DNA of 64,000 nt from Diphasiastrum complanatum. Taxonomy: Eukaryota; Streptophyta; Lycopodiopsida; Lycopodiales; Lycopodiaceae. Shown piece after piece: positions 21,997-33,281 of this stretch. Within the stretch, counting starts at the first letter, position 1, and each line of letters opens with the position of its first letter. Both the position numbers and the translations under genes were made by a program. Location: assembly GCA_029204225.1 (NCBI GenBank), contig CM055101.1, positions 36,447,648-36,511,647 of the forward strand, given 5' to 3'. Below the pieces are notes generated by a model, which worked only from the letters and a program-made list of their open reading frames with translations, was not told where the DNA came from and did no database searches.

Positions 21997-22907
21997 AATA
22001 GGAATAGATCAAGGGAGTGATCACCCTTTTGACCCTATTCACTATGATTGAGGACAGGGCAACCTCTAGAAAAAATGCCAATGACCATGATTGAGGATGG
22101 TCAACCTCTAGAATAAAGGACCTAGGAAATTGATGGACATTATGCAAAACAAGATGAACATATACCATGGCTCTTCCTTGGGAAGATTGCACTTGGGTGA
22201 ATTCCCAAGTTGTAATCATAAAAAATTATATGTAAATAAAAGTCAAGTTTGAGCCTTGTACCACCTACCTCCCACCTACTTTGCCGCATGCATTCTAGGC
22301 TATTTGACACCTAGAATGGAGCGCCCTCCTACACTCTCACTTCATATGCAGAATCATCATAATAATTCTCCCAAGATAATACACATCACCCATTCACCCT
22401 CTCTAACTAATACACCTCATCCATGCACTCGACTTCACCCTAAGTCCAATTGGAGAACTTGAGGTCCACCAACCAAGAATGAGCAATACGGAGCATCTTA
22501 CGATGGATGGCCATAGCCATGTGGCAAGCCACATAGGCCTATCATAGGCTTGTGTGGCAGGTCATATAGGCATGACATAGGCTTGATGTGTAAATGACAT
22601 ATGCGAAAGAAAATTTGAAGTTATGAATTCAGGAGAGGAACCTATCACACTAAAATGGAATGTTGACTCACCTTTTTTGCTCTTTCCTGCCATGGCAACA
22701 TTGGGATCTGGACACAGTGCCACTATAATGGGCAGATTTGAACCTGTGCAACCTGGTGCATATGCTGCAATGGTATGATGACATGATTTTTCTGTTCATG
22801 ATGCAAGGGGAGTGTGAGCAAAGAGACCAGAGCTCTCCTCTTGAGATTCTAGTGTACAAGATTTGCCTCTCACCACTTTCTAGCAATGATGATCCTCTTG
22901 ATGAGCC
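21997..22907. other. No gene recognised
   Basis: Short open frames on both strands carry no known motif. 22500-22600 repeats the phrase CATAGGC(C/T)T several times. No LTR boundary was recognised. Confidence 0.35.
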
Positions 22908-23036
22908 TGTCTAATCTCAACAATTGAATCATTGTCTATGACCATAAGAGACATTTGATATAATATTCGAGATAATGCATCAACCACACAATTTTCAACA
23001 CCCTTCTTGTACCGAATCTCCATGTGAAGTTCATGC
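22908..23036 (-). pseudogene. Gypsy RNase H C-terminal scrap
   Basis: The minus strand reads MEIRYKKGVENCVVDALSRI, the highly conserved end of Gypsy RNase H (usual form YKxGxxNxxADALSR, with D-A-L-S-R kept). About 40 codons are recognisable. It abuts a Copia fragment on the other strand at 23041. Confidence 0.75.
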
Positions 23037-23040
23037 ATCA

Positions 23041-23712
23041 AGATGACTCACTAATCATCAGCAATTCAAATTAGTTGCTTCATGAGACGAAGGCACTTTT
23101 GTCGAAGGAATTCAAAATGATTGATTCAGGCTCTGTGCACTACCTTCTTGGAATCGGGATAACTAGAGACAAAGCGAAAGAAAGTATCACGTTAAGTCAA
23201 GAAAGGTATCTAACCAATGTACTCTACAGATACGGCATGGATAACTCCAAGTCAATAGACTCGCCTATGGACCCAAAATTCAAACTGTCAAAGGATATGT
23301 GCCCAAACACTAATGCAGAGAAGAAAGAGATGTAAAATACCCCTATCAATCGAATCGATCATGTATGCCATGGTTTGCACTAGACCTGATCTAGCATTTG
23401 TAGTCAGCACATTGTCACAGTTTATGTCAAATCTCGGCCTACCTCATTGGAAGGCTCTACTCAGAATACTAAGATACATTCAAGCCACTAAGCACTATGC
23501 TTTGTGTTATAATGGAAACACAAAGGATGCCTTGACATTACTTATCTATTTTGACTCTGATTGGGCTGGTAATATGGACACAAGAAAATCCACCTCTGGC
23601 TATCTTTGCTTTCTAGCAGGAGGACCCATTTCATGGAATAGTCGAAAGTAGAAATGCATTTCTTTGTCCTCCACAAAATTATAATATGTCACAGCTACCC
23701 AGTACACTATGT
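23041..23712 (+). pseudogene. Copia RT end and RNase H fragment (family D)
   Basis: Starts inside the RT active site region (DDSLIISNSN), then HETKALLSKEFKMIDSG, VHYLLGIGITRD, LTLSQERYL-like text and DSPMDPKFKLSKD. After a frameshift near 23333 come VCTRPDLAFVVSTLSQFM, HWKALLRILRYI, FDSDWAGNMDTRKSTSGY and GPISWNSRK (RNase H catalytic region; SDADWAG usually). It ends by running into a CT microsatellite. Closely related to the minus-strand fragment at 46733-47244. Confidence 0.8.
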
Positions 23713-23716
23713 AAAA

Positions 23717-23721
<5 letters not shown>

Positions 23722-23765
<44 letters not shown>
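23722..23765. repeat. (CT)22 microsatellite
   Basis: Pure CT on the plus strand. First of four dinucleotide arrays within about 1 kb. Confidence 0.95.
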
Positions 23766-23767
<2 letters not shown>

Positions 23768-23887
23768 AATAGCACTGCAACCTTACTCTTTGAAGTTGAA
23801 CGTCTGTGCAATCAATCAAAAAATAGGATCGACGATGAACTCTTTGAATTCGAGGTCTTCAAGTTCTACACCTTCTTCAACCTACAC

Positions 23888-24013
<126 letters not shown>

Positions 24014-24311
24014 AGAAACAATTAGACATCTGAGACAGTCATGCAATTCTCTGATACTAATATTTTGATGTAAAGAAATGTAAAAACAATTAGGCGTCAA
24101 AGGCAATTGCCATACATTTCTTCATTTATGATACTTGTGGAAGAAGAGTGAGAGTTAAGGAACATTCAGCAAGAATGCAATGAGATAGAACAAAATCAAA
24201 TTTGTATACATAATGTTGTAATAACATCGATCAAATCACAATACAATTGTGTTGATAAGCGCATGATCCTACTTACAGAAACAAGTCAATTGCTATAGTT
24301 TTGAATATTTA

Positions 24312-24412
<101 letters not shown>

Positions 24413-24508
24413 TACGTACAATTTTGTGCATGTGTATGGGTGCACCCATGCATCTTCCTCCCCGACCCATACATACACATTTTTTGAACTAAAAAAGGTG
24501 GGGAAGAA

Positions 24509-24559
24509 GATGCATGTATGGGGAGGAGCATGCATGGCCCTCCTCCCCATGCATACATC
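24509..24559. repeat. Hairpin: 20-base arms, 11-base loop
   Basis: The left arm (24509-24528) is complementary to the right arm (24540-24559) apart from two positions. Core arm GGGGAGGAG pairs with CTCCTCCCC. A related half-copy (ATGCATCTTCCTCCCC) lies about 60 bases upstream. Confidence 0.8.
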
Positions 24560-24633
24560 TAATAGCCCCTTCAATGAATTTGAACATTGGCCCTCCTTTC
24601 CGTCCTTTTCTCTGCAATTCCCCAGCCAGTGCC

Positions 24634-24753
<120 letters not shown>

Positions 24754-24989
24754 ATGATCTAGTGACCAAGGGCCTATCTCCATAGCAAGGCCGTCAATCA
24801 GGTTTGAGCGATCTCCAAAGCATGACCTCTGAGGCCGATCTCCATGGTAACGGCATCACCCCTGCTCAAATACAATCCTTTCTGACATTTAGAGCCAGAT
24901 TGCGAGGGACAAGTTTGTTTCAGGATCTCGATGGATAGATCTCGATGCCAGCAAGTACCACCTTGATCTTAGGCACATAGGCCTTTCTA

Positions 24990-25449
24990 GTGATAAATCA
25001 TTACTATCAAGGGCAAAAATCTTTAGACATGGCAATTAGTAAAAGCAGTAAATCGACAATCCATCAGAAGAGAACGAATGTTCACGAATGCTCCATCTGC
25101 CACCGAATATTCAAATCTGATCAAGCTCTTGGCGGCCATAAAAGGTGCCATTGGGGTGGAGTTGGGCTTCTGAGGCAGCAATTTCGTCACAAAGCAACAT
25201 GAACTGTTTGTGAAATAGGAAGTCCATAATAGAAAGACCAGGGAAGATATAGATCTCAACCTACCAGCTCCACTAGAAGATGTTGACATGTTATGCTTCT
25301 CAGACCGTGCTTATATACAACAAAAATTTTCTAGATCTTATTTTGTCTCTGATGATACCACCATAGCTGCTGCATCTGATCCACTGGAGCCTATGTTAAG
25401 CCAGAATATGAATCATCATTCACATCAAACTAGATGCATGAGGGATTAG
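24990..25449 (+). pseudogene. ZAT-like C2H2 zinc-finger/EAR repressor remnant
   Basis: The frame ending at 25202 carries one plant-type finger: [19 protein letters not shown] then KRCHW, with the plant-specific QALGGH. After stops around 25203-25240, the frame 25252-25449 (one base offset) reads DLNLPAPLEDVD, the C-terminal EAR repression motif DLNLPAP. It stays open to TAG at 25447-25449, through about 50 Ser/His/Gln-rich residues. In the ZAT/ZFP family, fingers followed by a C-terminal EAR motif make nuclear stress-responsive repressors. Here only the last finger remains, and the linker is frameshifted with stops, so it is scored a pseudogene. A start may be the ATG at about 25029 (MAISKSS). 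No first or second finger is visible upstream; a CT array lies 240 bases before. Confidence 0.7.
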
Positions 25450-26186
25450 TTATCACGTTGGATGAAAGGTTGCTGCTCGGGAAGATGGCTGATCTAGAAG
25501 CCGAGTAGGAAGATATCCACATCACCTGCATATGAGCAAGACTATGTTTAGGGGAATGATTGATCAAGAACAATAGGTATGTTTAACACAACGTATGTGA
25601 TTAGCCTAAATCACTCCTGATGAAGTTCTGGTGTATTCCTTCTCTCCCATTTCATGTCTGATCATGACTCCCATTAATTTTTTTGAATACCTTTTCTTTT
25701 CATGATTTATGGAAGCTTTAAAATTGGGTCAATGAGAAAATCATGATCATACTTACATGTATACAATTCAATGTGAAGTAACACAGTACATGAAACCACA
25801 CAAGGGAGAACACTCAAAGAGAAAGATAGGCATGTATTGCAAATGAGGTTCTTCTTGAAAATGGACTCTTCCACTCCTATATATAGTTGGAGTGGTGGTC
25901 ACTTACAAAAAGGCATTATGGGACTAAATTAACTTTGAATCACATTGGTGCCATGCGACAAATCCCCAATAGGCCTTACTTTTACATAACTTAAAATCAC
26001 ATATCTATGTGTAGTGCCCATGACAATTGAAACTAAGAACTAAATAACTTAAGCCATTACAGATAAAGTAAAAGCCTAAACTTGATGGGCAAGTTCTGCG
26101 TTTAAATTCTATCATGCTTGTATTTTTAAAGATGTCCCGCAGGATGGCTAGAATGCTCCTTGGAATAATAGCCTACACTACCTCCC
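25450..26186. other. No gene recognised
   Basis: Contains a TATA-centred hairpin at 25871-25895 (arms CCACTCC and GGAGTGG around TATATATAG). No coding motif is seen. Confidence 0.35.
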
Positions 26187-26674
26187 ATGGAATTTCCACT
26201 AGACGATCAAGTCTTTGAGCTGCGTCCATCCACTAGTTCTCAGCTCAGATTTAGATGGTCACTCATCCCAAGTAACTTTGAAAACTACAAGGATTTTTGT
26301 GAAAGTTTATGTAGATTCTCGGTTGTTGTCACGCACCACAAAGATGACATCATCAGACTGGCAAGTCACTATGCACTTACAACCTACAAAAATGGTTACT
26401 ACAACCTTGGGGTCCCAAGTCAAAACCCACCAAAATTCACCTTGCTAAATGGTGGTACAACCCCAATGAGCCCATGGAACTAAGAGCTGACCCAGTACTA
26501 TACTTGCGGGTACGTGATAAGTCCTCCAAGGAATGCAAAACCTTGAATGAAATGTTCTATTTCAAGGTCTTGGAAGGCACCGATCCAGAGGTTGTAGATG
26601 TGCCTGAAGTATACCCCAATTACACCGGGGAATTGAAAAACCGACGAATAGAAATGTGCAGGAATGCACTATAA
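26187..26674 (+). pseudogene. Unrecognised coding remnant in two frames
   Basis: The first frame (26187-26445) contains LRFRWSLIPSNFENYKDF, THHKDDIIRLASHYALTT and NGYYNLGV. A frameshift near 26445 leads into KWWYNPNEPMELRADP, LYLRVRDK, NEMFYFKVLEGTDPE and VPEVYPNYTG, ending with a stop at 26672-26674. Composition (many W, Y, F, charged residues, no low complexity) looks like real protein rather than chance. I do not recognise the family. It has no visible splice structure or neighbours that explain it. It could be an exon pair of a host gene or a gag-like TE protein. Confidence 0.4.
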
Positions 26675-27059
26675 ACACTCACCTCACTATTATGCATCAC
26701 ATACTAGACACAGTGTGATGAGCATTTGCTGCAAGTTTCAGTTTTCCATGCATACATTTTCATTGCATCTCTGCATAATTTTAGTTACATTGGGCACTTG
26801 CTAAATACTCCTATGGGCATGAATAATTGTATAGGAGCATAAAATTGGGGGGATTGAGAGAGAGAAATTGGAAATAGAAATAATATAGTGGGGTGGGGAG
26901 TGACTCCATTGCCCAATAGATAAGGCACTGGGAATCGAACAAACAGTGAAGAATTTAGAAGCATGACAAATGAAAGAAGCAAAAGTCTCCACTTGGTAGT
27001 TTTACATGCGTTGAGATAACAAGCTTGAAACATCACTACTACCTTGTAGGACGAACAGT
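26675..27059. other. No gene recognised
   Basis: AT-rich with short purine-rich patches. Overlapping minus-strand open frames have no motif. Confidence 0.35.
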
Positions 27060-27960
27060 TGCTGAAAGATATTTACTCTTTGTACATATAGTTGGTGTGG
27101 AAAAAGTACAAAAAGGACAAAGAGTGGATCCTAATCTGATCCTCAAGAGGGATTGGTTGTCAGATTACTTGATCTATCAATCTACTTGAGATTAAGATCA
27201 ATCTAGATCAATTCTAGACACAAAACCCTAACAAGAACAATCATTAATTGAAGGTAGGTGTACTTTCTGGTTTCACACGTGTGAAACACTGTCTGAGTAC
27301 GGACTCCAACCTGAAAATCAAGTACACATTTATAGAACCTCAAAACAATCAAAACAAATGAAGACAAATGGAGAGAATCACTCAAAATTGCTTCCAAAAT
27401 CAAGATTGGTGTCTCACTATGATTATGGCCAAATGTGGCTCTATATATACAATAAGTGGGAGCTCGTGGTACTGATCATCCCTCTGATCCCGCATGTGTG
27501 AAGGTGCTTTGTCATATGATGATCCATCATGCAAAACTGACACTTGGACAAATCCTTCTATTTTGAGCACTTTTGGTCCATTTTCCTTCTATATGGAGAT
27601 CTACTTGGAAACCTTCTAGAAGTCAAAATTCGCCTACTTCAGCTTATTCCACACATGTGAGCTGTCCTCTACACATGTGATATGACACCTAACCAAAGGA
27701 TGTTGCTCATGCAATCAATAGATTGATGCCATGTGTCATATGCCTAGAAAACTAGTTTTCGGCCTTTTCAGCCACTAGAACTTGAATTAAATCATATGTA
27801 CAACCTATATGATTATGGTACATGACAAGTACACTATTTTCACACGTGGGAACAAGCTCTACACATGTGTTTTTACCTATATATACAAGATTTTTGGCCT
27901 CTACCAAGCTTATTTTTGCATTTTTCACAGTTGGATCAGATAGGAGGATATGAAAAGCCA
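27060..27960 (-). mobile_element. Copia LTR-like remnant, minus strand
   Basis: Minus-strand segments match the LTR at 47245-48082: around 27880-27825 the phrases ACACATGTGTAGAGCTTG and TTCCCACGTGTGAAAA line up with the equivalent phrases near 48020-47970. It contains TTCACACGTGTGAA at 27272-27285. No flanking internal domain was recognised, so it could be a solo LTR. Ends are uncertain. Confidence 0.45.
27272..27285. promoter_or_regulatory. Perfect palindrome TTCACACGTGTGAA
   Basis: Same 14-base G-box palindrome as at 7729, in a different LTR-like remnant. Confidence 0.5.
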
Positions 27961-30900
27961 CTTATGCATGTGAAGCTTGAGGTGAATGGGATCAATTTGA
28001 ACAGAGAGTTGGGAGAACTGTAATCATCCTGGAAAAGATTGACGATCTGCAACGAATGTATACATTTGAATCAGTACCAATTATTGACATCTTTTCCATC
28101 ACCACTAACTTGACACCATCCTTCATAAAAAATTAAAAAAAACAGACAGAAAAAAAAATTCCTCCAATATAGACAGTTTTCAGAGTTAAGGCACCGAAGC
28201 CTCATTGCATACACACAACACACTCACAATAGGCACAATACTGCCATATGCATCCATAATATCATAGTTTTTTGAGAGATACATTTTGCATGCCAAAACT
28301 GAAGGGTTCTGAAAAGGGCATAATCTTTTGAGGAAGTGGGTGCATATTTCCCAAATTAGGTCACGGGGTGTTGTGTTGCAGGAATGAAGGCACCAAATTG
28401 AACGAAGATCAAAGATCTGTTGGAAGCTGAATTACAATGAACCAGATTAACATCACCCACCTAGGGTGCTGATCCCGAAGCTGTGACTAGGACATTAATG
28501 ATGTACCAGCAAAAGGAGAAAATTTTCTAAGCCAGAGATTCTAAGTCCACCATATGGGGACCATACTACCCAGTGGACATCACCATGTTAGCCGATATTT
28601 TCGCATGGAAAATCGGACTAATATTGGGCTTTCTTTTTTCAAAACTACAAAAGACCGACATGTAAAACCCGGTTATTAGCGAAAAATTGGCATATAATTG
28701 CCTCTGTGTGGGTCCCAGCCCGCCCTTAACGAGGCTAGAGAAAACATTTGTGGCCTTAGAATTGCCTGTAAAAATGTTTTGCGGCTTTCTAGCCAGTTGT
28801 AAAAATAGCCAGCTTAGTCGTGCTAAAATTTCACCATGTGCAGAGCTGCTTTACTAATATATGTTTACTTAGTGTATTTGCAGAAAAATCGGTTTGTCAA
28901 AAGAGCTCTAGTCATGAATGTTGCAGAAGCCAGTTTCAAGAAAAGAACCGGTGAAGAAAAAATACAGTGAAAATTTTGTCACCAAAAAATATTGTACCGA
29001 GGCCAAAATATAGTGGAAATCCTAACGACAAAGTCAAGATAATTTTGGGCGTTGGACAAACCAATGGGCCAAGCAGTACAAACGTATGGAAAAGCCGACA
29101 ACATAGAAAAATTGGCAATCTAAAAAACTGACACAAAGGAAAATGATGGGACGGCTACACCCATAGAGGTTGACTAGTAGCTACTAGGTTGGTTAACAAT
29201 GATAAAGCAAAAAGGTTCCTTTCCCTACGCACATACTATTTGGCAAAAGGAAATCTAAGGGAAGAGCCACTTGGGGAAATCAACGAAAAGCCAAACTTGA
29301 GAAGCGTGAGAAGATAAGGTCAAGGTTGTTGAGCTCCAAAACCCAAAAAAACAACCTATTTGGAGGAGGGGAGCAGGTGGGAGAATCTACTAAAATAGGT
29401 GAACCCTAATAAGAGAAGGACATGTGGCAAGGAAGGTATGAAATGCATGACAATTGGCAAAATGTCATGTTGAAGGGCAACCCTTGGAGTTTGGCTATAA
29501 AAGAGAGTCCACTCCGTGTGTTGAAGATATAGTTTTCGAGATATAGTTGAAGTATCTTGTTATGGGTGGATTTTTGAATTCTTGCCAAGTTCATAATGAA
29601 GAAGTCTACTAGTATTCAAAATCTTTCTTTGATTATCGGGATATGTGTATCCCTCCTGCTATGCCATGTTGATAGCTTCATCGAATTCTTTCAAAGGGGA
29701 AATCATTCATCTTTCACCATTCCCATTTTCAAGGAGTGAAAAAAGTTTCACCACCATCCTGCCATTTCACTCATTCCATTGCTGAATATGAGAGGGATTT
29801 AAGTATTAGTGTCATTAGAGCACGAGAGGCATTGGAGTATGAAAAATTGATGGAGAGTGAAAGAGTTGCTTACCATTCTATCTTCACCATTGTAAGAAAA
29901 GTATGATTAGAAGAATATGTGGATTTGTGATTAAATAATGATTCTGTGAGAGTTGTATGAGGGGTGGAGGTGAATTTTTGAGTCATTGAGAAAGGTTCTA
30001 TTGCCTAAGCTTGTACTTCAAAGCTCTATCTTATCTAAGTTTCCTGGTCTTTCAAAGCATAGTCTACTCCACTATGTCATTGAGAAGTATAGCTAACAAT
30101 AACGTGCCGCATTCTGAGCTATCTTCATGAAAAAATCGAGAGTTCAGTTAAGAGATATCTTTTCAAAGGATCTTCAATCAGTTGCAAGCAACCTGTGCAA
30201 AACATGCTACTGTTCAACCATGAACTATCCACTACTGTAGAATCTTCATTGGTCAGAGTCATTGAAGAGCATTCAGTTATGAACTATCCATGAAAAATAT
30301 GCAATGATGTTACCTTATCAGAAAAGAGCAATGTTGAGAGTCATTCAAAAAACCTGTTAGAACATTGTTATTAGCAATTTTGGTGAGAACAACATGTATT
30401 GATAATTTGTGAAGCAAAGTATGTGCCAAGCCTCTACTTAGGCTGACACTACCTACAAACCCTTAAAAAACAGGGTTGCTACCATAACTATGAGCAATAT
30501 CCCTACTCAAACCAACGATCTACTATAAGAAAACGTGCTCTAACATTCTGTGATCAGATAAGAACTCAAAAACCTACTGTCCATCACTACACTCAGAGCC
30601 CTCTATAAATTACTATCAAAAAATCAGATGGGAGGCTGAGGCTCTATTCCATCGCTGACTTTTGGAGCGCAGTCATAGCAGTCAAAGTACATGGCCGCTA
30701 TTTCTAATCGCACTTTATGAGCGCAATTCTGTTGCCAGAAAGCACATTTATGAGGCATCATACTTGTGTTGATGAGTGGTCGTTCTGAATCAACACACCT
30801 CTGTTGAAAGTCACTGTAATAAGAGGGATCAATCTTGGTCACAACTAGTGGAGAATTTGCATCACCAATGATTCATAATGAACATTTGAAGCGAGTTGTC

Positions 30901-31100
30901 TAGAACCTCACACTTTCCAACCTGATCAACACTTTTGTGCAATACACCTCTGATGTCCATCAATGCCCGATAGATGAAAGAATGCACAAGTGGTAAGGCA
31001 ATGCAAGAGGAGGCTCTCCACATTCATGACTAGACACCTCTTGCGATAAGCTGGTTTTTCTCAATCACACCTTAGTTAATGTTCCTTCTCAAAATTGCTA
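27961..31100. other. About 3.1 kb without a recognisable gene
   Basis: Checked on both strands. The few open frames are under 75 codons and lack motifs. Base composition is AT-rich throughout. It may be old decayed transposon sequence or intergenic spacer. Confidence 0.4.
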
Positions 31101-31376
31101 TCTATATGATGAATGTAATCTCAATGAAATGCTTACGATGGTACATGTGCATGCTTTCGATTATGCATGATGAAGGACTGCTAACGAGTTAGACTAAAGG
31201 ATGAAGGGATGTAAAGTGATGCATGAAGGGTTGTTAACTACAAGAAATACGATAATGACAATCTGACTGTTCTAGCTTGTATGGGCCTTTGATGTTTAGA
31301 AACACGTACTTGTCTATATGATGAACGTAATCTCAATGAAATGCTTACGATGGTATGTGTGCATGCTTTGAAGATC
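31101..31376. repeat. Direct repeat of about 60 bases, 212 apart
   Basis: The phrase from CTATATGATGAA through GCTTACGATGGTA to GTGCATGCTTT occurs at about 31101-31160 and again at about 31313-31372, with a few substitutions. The second copy runs straight into the 52-base array. Confidence 0.8.
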
Positions 31377-31575
31377 TGACATGCATGGACAATAGGCCAC
31401 TAATGGCATGACATGCAAGCTCTAGATCTGACATGCAAGGACAATAGGCCACTGATGCCATGACATGCAAGCTCTAGATCTAACATGCAAGGACAATAGG
31501 CCACTGATGGCATGACATACAAGCTCTAGATCTGACATGCATGGACAATAGGCCACAGATAGCCTAACATGCAAT
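31373..31575. repeat. Tandem repeat, 52-base unit, about 3.9 copies
   Basis: Units start GATCT(G/A)ACATGCA at 31373, 31425, 31477 and 31529. The first three are exactly 52 bases and differ by a few substitutions. The last diverges after GGCCACAGAT. Confidence 0.9.
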
Positions 31576-31670
31576 GGTACTGATCAACCATTCTTACATA
31601 TGGATAACAGTTTCAAGAGCATACCATGGTTTCAAGAGAAGGTGAAAGTGAGAGAGAGAGAGAGAGTATT

Positions 31671-33255
31671 AAAATCCAAATTATGTGGCAAAAAACAACG
31701 ATGGGCTCCTGCAATCCACTTTGAGGTTGTCCAAGATGTGAAGCGAGATTCTCAGGAGCCTCCCATCATTGCTGCATGAAAATATAGACGAGCAACCGGC
31801 AACTGATCCTTGATATTCTCTGAGGCCATTGGCTTATTTGGATTGAATGCCAGAGTGGAAAGGCAATTATCCCATCTGGTTGCCACTGATGCCAACAGAG
31901 TTAAATCTTGTGCAAACATCGCCAATTGTCGCACTATCGGATCGGGAGAGTGGATATACTCTCGTTGGTATGCTTGTAAGGCCCGATGGAAATCCACTGA
32001 TATTGTTCATGTGTATGGCTGATGGATGATTGGCCAATTGGGCTTATGGATTGTGATTTTGTCCATAGCCAATCCCAAATCCTTCCATTTATTCCTTCTC
32101 GGCCTTGGTACATAATATGGATCTACTCGCAATTGGTGAGGGCTGGCCACATAGCTCATGATAGAATTTGGAGTTTTCTCAAAAATGTTAACTCTCCATA
32201 CTGGCTGCTCTCCCAATGCGGGTATTTTGTCCACTTCTTTGTCGGCCTCTATTTCAGAGGTCTTGAACTTAAGGACCCAACCACCACGCGAGGACTCATG
32301 AGGATGTTGCGCTAGAAAACTCTGGATCTGGTCCTCGATGCTGATGGGCCTTCTAAATAACGGTGTGGTCCTTGATGAGGATGGACCCGATTGCACTGCA
32401 TGTAAAACTAGCAGCTGTTCTTTTATTTCTGGAGCTCTCCCTTGGTTCATGCCCGAATCCAGCCCTGTATCCATTGGTACTGCAGTTTGGTGCAGAGGAG
32501 AGAATTGCGGCATGACCGAAACTGGGATTTGTGGTCCGGCTTCCAACACCTGAGTGGCTGCTTTTTTATAGGCACTGATAGTTGCTTTAGCCTTTGCCAA
32601 CTCAATTGAAGTTGCTCCTTTGAACCTGTCAAAGCGGCCTTGGAATCCCTGAAGGGCCACTTTGTAAGTTTTCACTTTTTTGAACAAATACGCGATCTCT
32701 GTCAGAGTTACCGGATGATCTGGTATTTGTGTTTGAAAATATGCATTACGCTCAAGGGTGGTCGCATCCAATTCACCTTGGAGACATGTGCGATCCTGCT
32801 CCGCCATCTACAGTTGACCTTGTAGCAGCTGCACTTGTTGCTTTGCATCCTGCACGGCCTTGTCCACCTGATTTTGTGCGATTGTCAGGGCATTCTGCAG
32901 GGAGCTGACGTATCCTTCAAGGCAATCAGCATGTTGTTGTGCCGTCTTCTTTTCAGCTTCAGATTTTTCTTCGTGCTGCTTGGCAATCTTCAATTCTCGA
33001 TCCAACTGAACAATCTTTTGGTTGATGAGAGTGTTTTCGGATCTCATGTCTAAAATTCTCTACTCCGTTTCTTTTTTCTTGTCAACCATAAACTGGATCA
33101 CTTGCGCAAGGCTTGCCGAGAGCATCACCAAAATCTACTATCGTGGAGGCGGTAGCAGTAGTAGGACCTGATGGTACCGTCCTTGGTTGGCATGAAACAT
33201 GTGTCGGTAGTTCTTCTTCTTCAAAAACATCTTCCTCTTCATAGCCCTCAGACAT
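31671..33255 (-). pseudogene. Element E second ORF: coiled-coil protein of unknown function
   Basis: On the minus strand it starts at ATG 33255 with MSEGYEEEDVFEEEELP (acidic). A frameshifted Glu/Gln/Lys-rich coiled coil follows (about 33047-32808; LDRELKIAKQHEEKSEAEKK). Then, after a single stop, come GELDATTLERNAYFQTQ, a PHESSRGGW block, and near the end WDNCLSTLAFNPNKPMAS with MMGGS. Every block has a counterpart in the plus-strand copy at 54748-56278 (GELDATAMERD, PHESSRGGW, YLPTLAFDPNVPMAS, MLGGSWESKF). The copy ends near 31671 by a GA array. I recognise no enzyme motif. The position suggests an extra 3' ORF of a Gypsy element; function unknown. Confidence 0.6.
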
Positions 33256-33281
33256 TGTAGTGTCGAACTACTTCGATGATT

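Noticed and set aside
31373-31575. CRISPR-like array
   Set aside because: Units are contiguous 52-mers without distinct spacers, in a plant nuclear context.
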